Source of the DNA: Lottia gigantea
Taxonomy: Eukaryota > Mollusca > Gastropoda > Lottiidae
Assembly: GCF_000327385.1 (NCBI RefSeq)
Contig: NW_008708133.1
Span: 2,640,462-2,704,461, forward strand
DNA: 64,000 nt
Direction of reading: 5' to 3'
The position numbers and the translations under genes were made by a program. Positions 59,501-64,000 of this stretch are shown one piece after another. Position 1 is the stretch's first letter; the number at the start of each line of letters is the position of its first letter. The notes under the pieces were generated by a model. It was not told where the DNA came from and did not search any database. It was given only the letters and a program-made list of their open reading frames with translations.

Positions 59501-62500
59501 AAATGTTTACGATTTTCTAAAGAGGTCTGACAATAGCGGTTCGAAAAATGTCTCAAATCAAAACAAAAATTCGATTTTGCCAGCAATGCTATTGAATTTT
59601 GTTAGCAAATCAAAATTCAGTCCATAGCACAATTGAGCGAGAAATTAAAAGAACCGAAGAAATCACCTTGCCATCGGAGCTCTCCATGATAATCGTTTTG
59701 GGTTCGTTTTGCTGCATTGCCCCACTTGTCGCATCATGCCCAAATGCACAAACACGACTTGTAAAACGCAACTAAAGGTTTCTGATAAAATCCGGAATGA
59801 CCAATCGTTTCACATGAAAAGAAATAGTTCAATCTGTTGCCCCGCATCAATGTTTTTTTTATTTATAATTTGGACCTGTTAGGGAAATCGAAAGTATAGT
59901 TTTATGGTAAAATCTGGAATAAAATAAATACCAAGTACAAACAATCAGAACCGTAATATAAAATACATAAATTTATAAAAAATACATAAAAATATCATCA
60001 GAAAAATACGCTGATCTCTCATCATTGTGTTCTGGGCAGTTATACGCATTGAAATGTCTAAAGAATTTTTTTATCATTGCCTCATCATTGATCTTAATGA
60101 TCATATATGCTAAATTATTGAAAATTTATTCAAAAGTTACATATTTCTATTATACTAATTATTGTTGTGTATGTATGTCATAGATATAAATTTTAATGCA
60201 ACCTTTAATAATTTTGTGGTTAAACCCTTCACTGTTCAATAAAGCATATGAATTTTATACCCCCGCTTAAAAATGTGAGTCTATATTATTTCCGTCTGTC
60301 CGTCTACTTTTCTTGTAAATGGTAGAAACTTCAGTTTGGTTCAAAGTCGTACGGTTTAATGGTATTTTTTACTAAGCGGATAATACTTGTGGTATATTGC
60401 GTAGGCCTAATGTACTGACACAGTTCGGATATATTGACAAAATTATGTCCCAGTGACACTATTTAGCAACCTGCACGAAAGACAAAAATTTTGAACCTTT
60501 CCCTTCATAATAAAGTAATTGCAGATTCACAGATTTTATTTTTCTTACACAACGGCAAATGTGACCCACTTGAACTCTTACGCCTATATCAGAAAACAGA
60601 CATGCCCTTTTTCAAAATTCAATTTATATTGAATACCGGTACCATATATGTTGATCTGTAGATAGATACCTTATTATCATGGTTTCATTTTAAAAAAGAA
60701 GACCAAACTTACGTCAATTTTCAAATGCGAATTTCTCAAAATACAAAAATTGCACATTCGCCTGTTCGCCAGAAGTGCGATGAATTGTGGGCGTCGAGCG
60801 GACGGACGTACGGACGTACGGATGGACATGGGTGAGGCCAATATACGCCACAACGCATAATTCCCTTCTTCGAAAAGTTTCCAAAAAAGGCGAGGAAAAA
60901 GGCGAATAGGCGTGAAAGCGAGCAAAAGAGCGAGAAAGTGGGGAAAAGGTGATAAAGCGAGGAAAATGGTGAGCAAGAGAAAAGAAATTTTCCTCGCTTT
61001 CTCGATTGTTCTCGCCTCTTTCCTCGCCTTTTCCTCGCCTTTTCCTCGCATTTTTTTTCCTTTTCCTCGCCTTTTCCCTCACTTTCTCGTAGGCGAAAAG
61101 TCGAGTTTCCTAGCTTTCTCATGGACGAGAAGTCTAGAGTAGATATGGCCGCAGCTGGCTTCCATATGATATGGATAATCATCCACTTCCTTTTGGTCGT
61201 AAACAATCAATGTGGATTCCAATATGAAAAACACGGACGGTTAATATAAAATCATCCATGGTTATCTTCTATATGTAATATATTCTTAAACATACCAACC
61301 TGACAGTTTCAACAAACGTATCAATAAGTTCATCTGTTGTTAAATATTCATCGAGAGCAGCGTTACGTCTAAAACCCCAAGATTGTCTGTCTATTGTCAT
61401 GGCATTTTCCCATTTCCTTTTCTGTAAAACACCTGGAATTTATGGTACAAAATAGTCAATATGAAATCTTGTATCCGGTTTCCATGATAGAATTTTAGTC
61501 TAACAGAAAGATTCTTATAAAACTGAATTGGGTTTATCTCTGAACGAACGTTGTTTTGGACAGTTATATTTTTACCTGGTTGATATCTATCTTGACAGGT
61601 TAAATATCCACCATGATGACAAGTGGAATCTTTACCCCATCTATCATTAGTCACTACCGTATCTTTTACCGGACTGTAACAATAAGAGTTCAAGTGTAAA
61701 CACTGCATCGTAATTAATGAAAGAAAACATGTCTTACATTTATAAAAGCAAGACTGTAACAAAAAGAGTACAAGTGTAAAAAACCATTTCACAAAATTAG
61801 AGAAACACATGTATCTTTGCAATTTGGCAAGCCGAATCTTTATATATATGGAGCGCTTTTGATTTGTCTTAAAGAACAATAACTCGTGTATACCTGTCAT
61901 TATACAACCAGGCGATAAACTGTTTAGAATCCCAGTAATCACTAGAAGCTTCCCATTCTCCATCAGACCAAATGATTTCCGGTTTATAGTTATTTACCAA
62001 TTCGTATAATTCTGGCATTGTTTTACCCTGAAAAATATAAGCTTTCATGATGAAGCTTAAGGCTACGTAGGAGGGGACTGGGAACATCGATCCTTTCGTT
62101 TCATGTTTCATCTCCTGTGTCCAGCAAAATGAAATGGCGCTGACCAAACAAAAATCATCTTGCATGCAATATTATTTTTACAACAACTTTCACCAAATAA
62201 ATTTACTTACATTTACAAAATATTGTGTAGAGAAATTATTTGCTTTGTCTTGTAAGTAATAGGGATTATACCATTCAAATAAAGAATGATACAAGCCAAA
62301 ATGTATAGAGGTATTCTGTCTAATAGCTTTAGCAAGATCACCTAGAAATATATAACATATAGTGAACTATGAAATAACTTCCAGATAAACGTTGTGTGGA
62401 CAGCTTATAGAGTGTTGTTGACAACATCTACTGATGTCTGCATGAAAGTACTCTAGCTGCGAAATAAGATTAGAAAACATTTAGTTTTAAAATTTAATTT

Positions 62501-64000
62501 AAATTTAAATCTGGAGTTTTCATTTCTGTGCGTCGTTCCACATGATCTGACCAAATCAAATTGCTACTCATTTTTTGGTAATTAGAATGTTCATCACATC
62601 AGATTCCCTGTTCAATTAAATTGGGTCAGGACCAGGTGGTAACAATTCTACATATGTATACATGTATAGTGTATATAATCAACTTACCAACCAAATCCCT
62701 TTTCGGACCAACAGCCATCGAGTTCCAATTAAAAGAATAGTTAGATGGCCAATTTGTAAACCCTTCATGATGTTTGCTTCCAAAAACAATATATCTGTAA
62801 CAATGTGTTAAACGTGCAGTTAGGTTTTTCGAATAGAATTGTTTCAAACATAGAATTCATTTCTAGTAAAAAGTATTTATTCATAACTGAAATATATATC
62901 GGGTGTCACAAAAAAACGTTCCAAAATTCATCGGGTAGTATTGCGGTTAATAAACAGATGGAAAAAATTGTTGCAACAACATGAGATCAGTTTACCAACA
63001 GCTGAGATACCACCCGTCGAACATTGGAACGTTTTTTTTTCAGAACTAGCATATAATCGACATGTATTTGGTGAAGTGTTTCGTTGAGTTTTGTTGAGCG
63101 AGATTTGTTATTGAACATTTGTATTCGAACATTTGTTCGTAGAATGTCGTCGTAGTTAAGCGCGTTGAAAATTTAACTGGATGATATAGAGGCTATTTAT
63201 AATCTATATCTTATTTTATGTTGGTTGTACAGCGACACCTGTCGTCATAATTATGAGCGTATATTATTATATATTCGACTTGTATTTGCAGAAATGTTTC
63301 GCAAGATTTGTTGAGCGAGATTTGTTATTGAACATTTGTATTTGAACATTTGCTGGTAGAGTTTTGTGTTGGACGTTTCGCATTTGAAGAAATGTTGAGC
63401 TAGCTTCGCACTTGTAGATTTGTATTTGAGGATATTTTTGGCAAAGATTCTATTACTTCAATAATTGGAAAATCGAATGTTTATCAAAGAATGTTCATTT
63501 TCGGTACAAATTAAGATTTTTGTATACAAATGTCAATTTTCAATAACAAACGTTGAATTAAGAGATAAGAATTTAGAATTAAGAATTAAAAAAAAGCAAT
63601 GAAGAAATTGAATAAAAAGCCATTCCGCCTTCCATAAACAAATGGTATTAGCCTACGTCCATTCTAATCCTATAGAGACTTAATAGTCTTCTCAAATACT
63701 CGAGTAAAACATCTTAAACTTACTCTGCTCCGGAAGCTTGGAATATATCAGCCCACTGAGCGGGGTTATAAAACTCAGCTGTAAACTGAGATGCGAAATC
63801 GGGATAGGTAAAGTCTGGTCTGTAGTTATTTTTCATAAAGTTAACTATTTCTGGATTTTTGTCATGTTTCCATCTGTACCAAAACCATTCATTAGTTATA
63901 CTTGGTACTGAATATATTCCCCAGTTAATAAATATACCAAATTTAGCTTCGTCATACCACTGTGGTAAAGGTCTGGAGTCAATAGATTCCCATGTTGGAT
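53572..64000 (-). CDS. FUCA: Alpha-L-fucosidase, GH29, copy B (eight exons, N-terminus outside window)
   Basis: Exons 5' to 3': 63724-64000 (partial), 62688-62794, 62211-62341, 61894-62027, 61576-61673, 61300-61432, 54410-54580, 53572-53815. Exon sizes and phases equal copy A exon by exon. Visible motifs include [33 protein letters not shown] (nucleophile Asp kept, with the more usual GEWE), [32 protein letters not shown] and the ancestral-looking TVTPRVWYT at the exon 7/8 join. The first exon reads [20 protein letters not shown], with Asn where copy A and the family have His in GIFIHWG. Intron 6 has grown to 6.7 kb, against 290 bp in copy A, by transposon insertion. The frame is open throughout, so it may be expressed. 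The signal peptide lies beyond 64,000. Confidence 0.9.
54030..54320. mobile_element. Fold-back MITE in copy B intron 7 neighbourhood
   Basis: Left arm GGATCAGTCCATCTTCACAA, TGTCAAG and CACTTCGTACTTATACC; the right arm GGTGTAAGTACGAAGTTCGT, CTTGACATTGTGAAGATAGG is its inverse. A second inner inverted pair surrounds GATTTGATTAGATTGTACTC. It lies between exons 8 and 7 of copy B and has no coding frame. Confidence 0.65.
56171..56258. mobile_element. hAT-like MITE nested in the TIR element (88 bp)
   Basis: Starts CAGTGGCGTATTTAGAGGGT and ends CCTGGCTACGCCACTG; flanks AGTAACTA and AGTAAGTA match at 7 of 8 positions. It is the same insertion as 2517-2603. Confidence 0.7.
56913..57440. repeat. 51-bp minisatellite core of the TIR element (about 10 units)
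   Basis: Units contain CAGTCAAACACTATCAATAT and CTGTATCATTACTGACCTC with TACTACATACTA. It is the same repeat as 1161-1795, with more divergence between units. Confidence 0.88.
58776..59640 (+). mobile_element. Decayed transposase-like sequence, unclassified
   Basis: Translation in shifting plus-strand frames gives an acidic start with [11 protein letters not shown], a Cys-rich block ([22 protein letters not shown]), then [34 protein letters not shown] and [18 protein letters not shown]. The DLQ...LP...YRRxLxxYN pattern is one I associate with transposon-borne proteins of invertebrates, but I cannot name the superfamily. The frame is interrupted several times, so it is dead. It lies outside the TIR element, in intron 6 of fucosidase copy B. 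Confidence 0.45.
59641..60794. other. AT-rich intron sequence of copy B
   Basis: Continuation of intron 6 of fucosidase copy B. It contains a weak GTCTGTCCGTCTAC motif at about 60,293 that resembles MITE termini. No gene is recognised. Confidence 0.4.
60795..61130. repeat. MITE terminus and purine/pyrimidine mirror-type palindrome
   Basis: A family 1-like end (GCGGACGGACGTACGGACGT, ATGGGTGAGGCCAATATACG) is followed at about 60,880-60,985 by a purine-rich run of GCGAGGAAAA-like words. At 60,990-61,130 comes the pyrimidine-rich complement (CTCGCCTTTTCCTCGCCTTT). The two halves can pair as an imperfect hairpin of more than 100 bp. A related CTCGCTTTCTCGCT stretch lies at about 54,815-54,875. 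Lys/Glu-rich frames here are composition artefacts. Confidence 0.7.
62909..63040. mobile_element. Small MITE in copy B intron 1 (about 130 bp)
   Basis: Left arm AAAAAAACGTTCCAAAATTC, ATCGGGTAGTAT; the inverse right arm ATACCACCCGTCGAACATTG, GAACGTTTTTTT. No coding frame. Confidence 0.7.
63060..63420. repeat. Two related TTTGTTATTGAACATTTGTA segments
   Basis: The block TTGTTGAGCGAGATTTGTTA, TTGAACATTTGTATT occurs at about 63,088-63,135 and again at about 63,308-63,352, followed by looser variants. It is a local duplication within copy B intron 1. Confidence 0.6.

Noticed and set aside
60677-61206. Lys/Glu/Arg-rich minus-strand frames
   Set aside because: Composition artefact of the purine/pyrimidine palindrome.

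Overview
This is animal nuclear DNA. Its genes are rich in GT-AG introns, intergenic sequence is AT-rich, and there are many short inverted-repeat transposons, tRNA-derived SINEs, minisatellites and a 175-base N gap. The gene content (XXYLT1, CCDC162, NOL8, GH29 fucosidases) together with dispersed elements that carry tandem core repeats suggests a lophotrochozoan, most likely a mollusc. That placement is an inference; no sequence here fixes the species.

Layout. At 1-0.6 kb is the last exon of a Ly6/uPAR-like gene (+). A G-rich stretch that looks like an assembly fault follows, then one copy of a minisatellite-bearing TIR element (to 3.17 kb) and a decayed Penelope-like fragment (3.6-4.3 kb). 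XXYLT1 (+, two exons, 385 aa) lies at 4.7-6.1 kb. Transposon relics fill 6.4-10.4 kb, with one possible two-exon micro-ORF. From 35.7 down to 10.45 kb runs a complete CCDC162-type gene (-). I placed 49 exons whose phases all join and close to 2,275 codons plus stop. NOL8 (-, ten exons, 994 aa) lies at 43.1-37.1 kb; one of its introns is a clear U12-type AT-AC intron. Two tandem alpha-L-fucosidase genes follow, both on the minus strand. Copy A (45.9-48.9 kb) is complete at 455 aa. Copy B (53.6 to beyond 64 kb) is cut by the window edge before its start codon. Between them lie a 1.6-kb minisatellite, a DNA-level fragment of NOL8, further elements and the gap.

The genes are unrelated housekeeping or secretory-pathway functions rather than one system: glycan extension on Notch EGF repeats (XXYLT1), a probable cilium-related coiled-coil protein (CCDC162), nucleolar RNA metabolism (NOL8) and fucose removal (FUCA). 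The interest lies in gene structure and genome dynamics. The main points are the AT-AC intron, mosaic divergence between the fucosidase copies with a His-to-Asn change in a conserved active-site motif of copy B, a minisatellite built from a splice acceptor, a 2.6-kb TIR element with clean 9-bp target duplications inside a SINE, and a transposon family sharing termini but carrying different tandem cores. I found no LTR retroelement, Polinton or other virus-like fossil that I could support.
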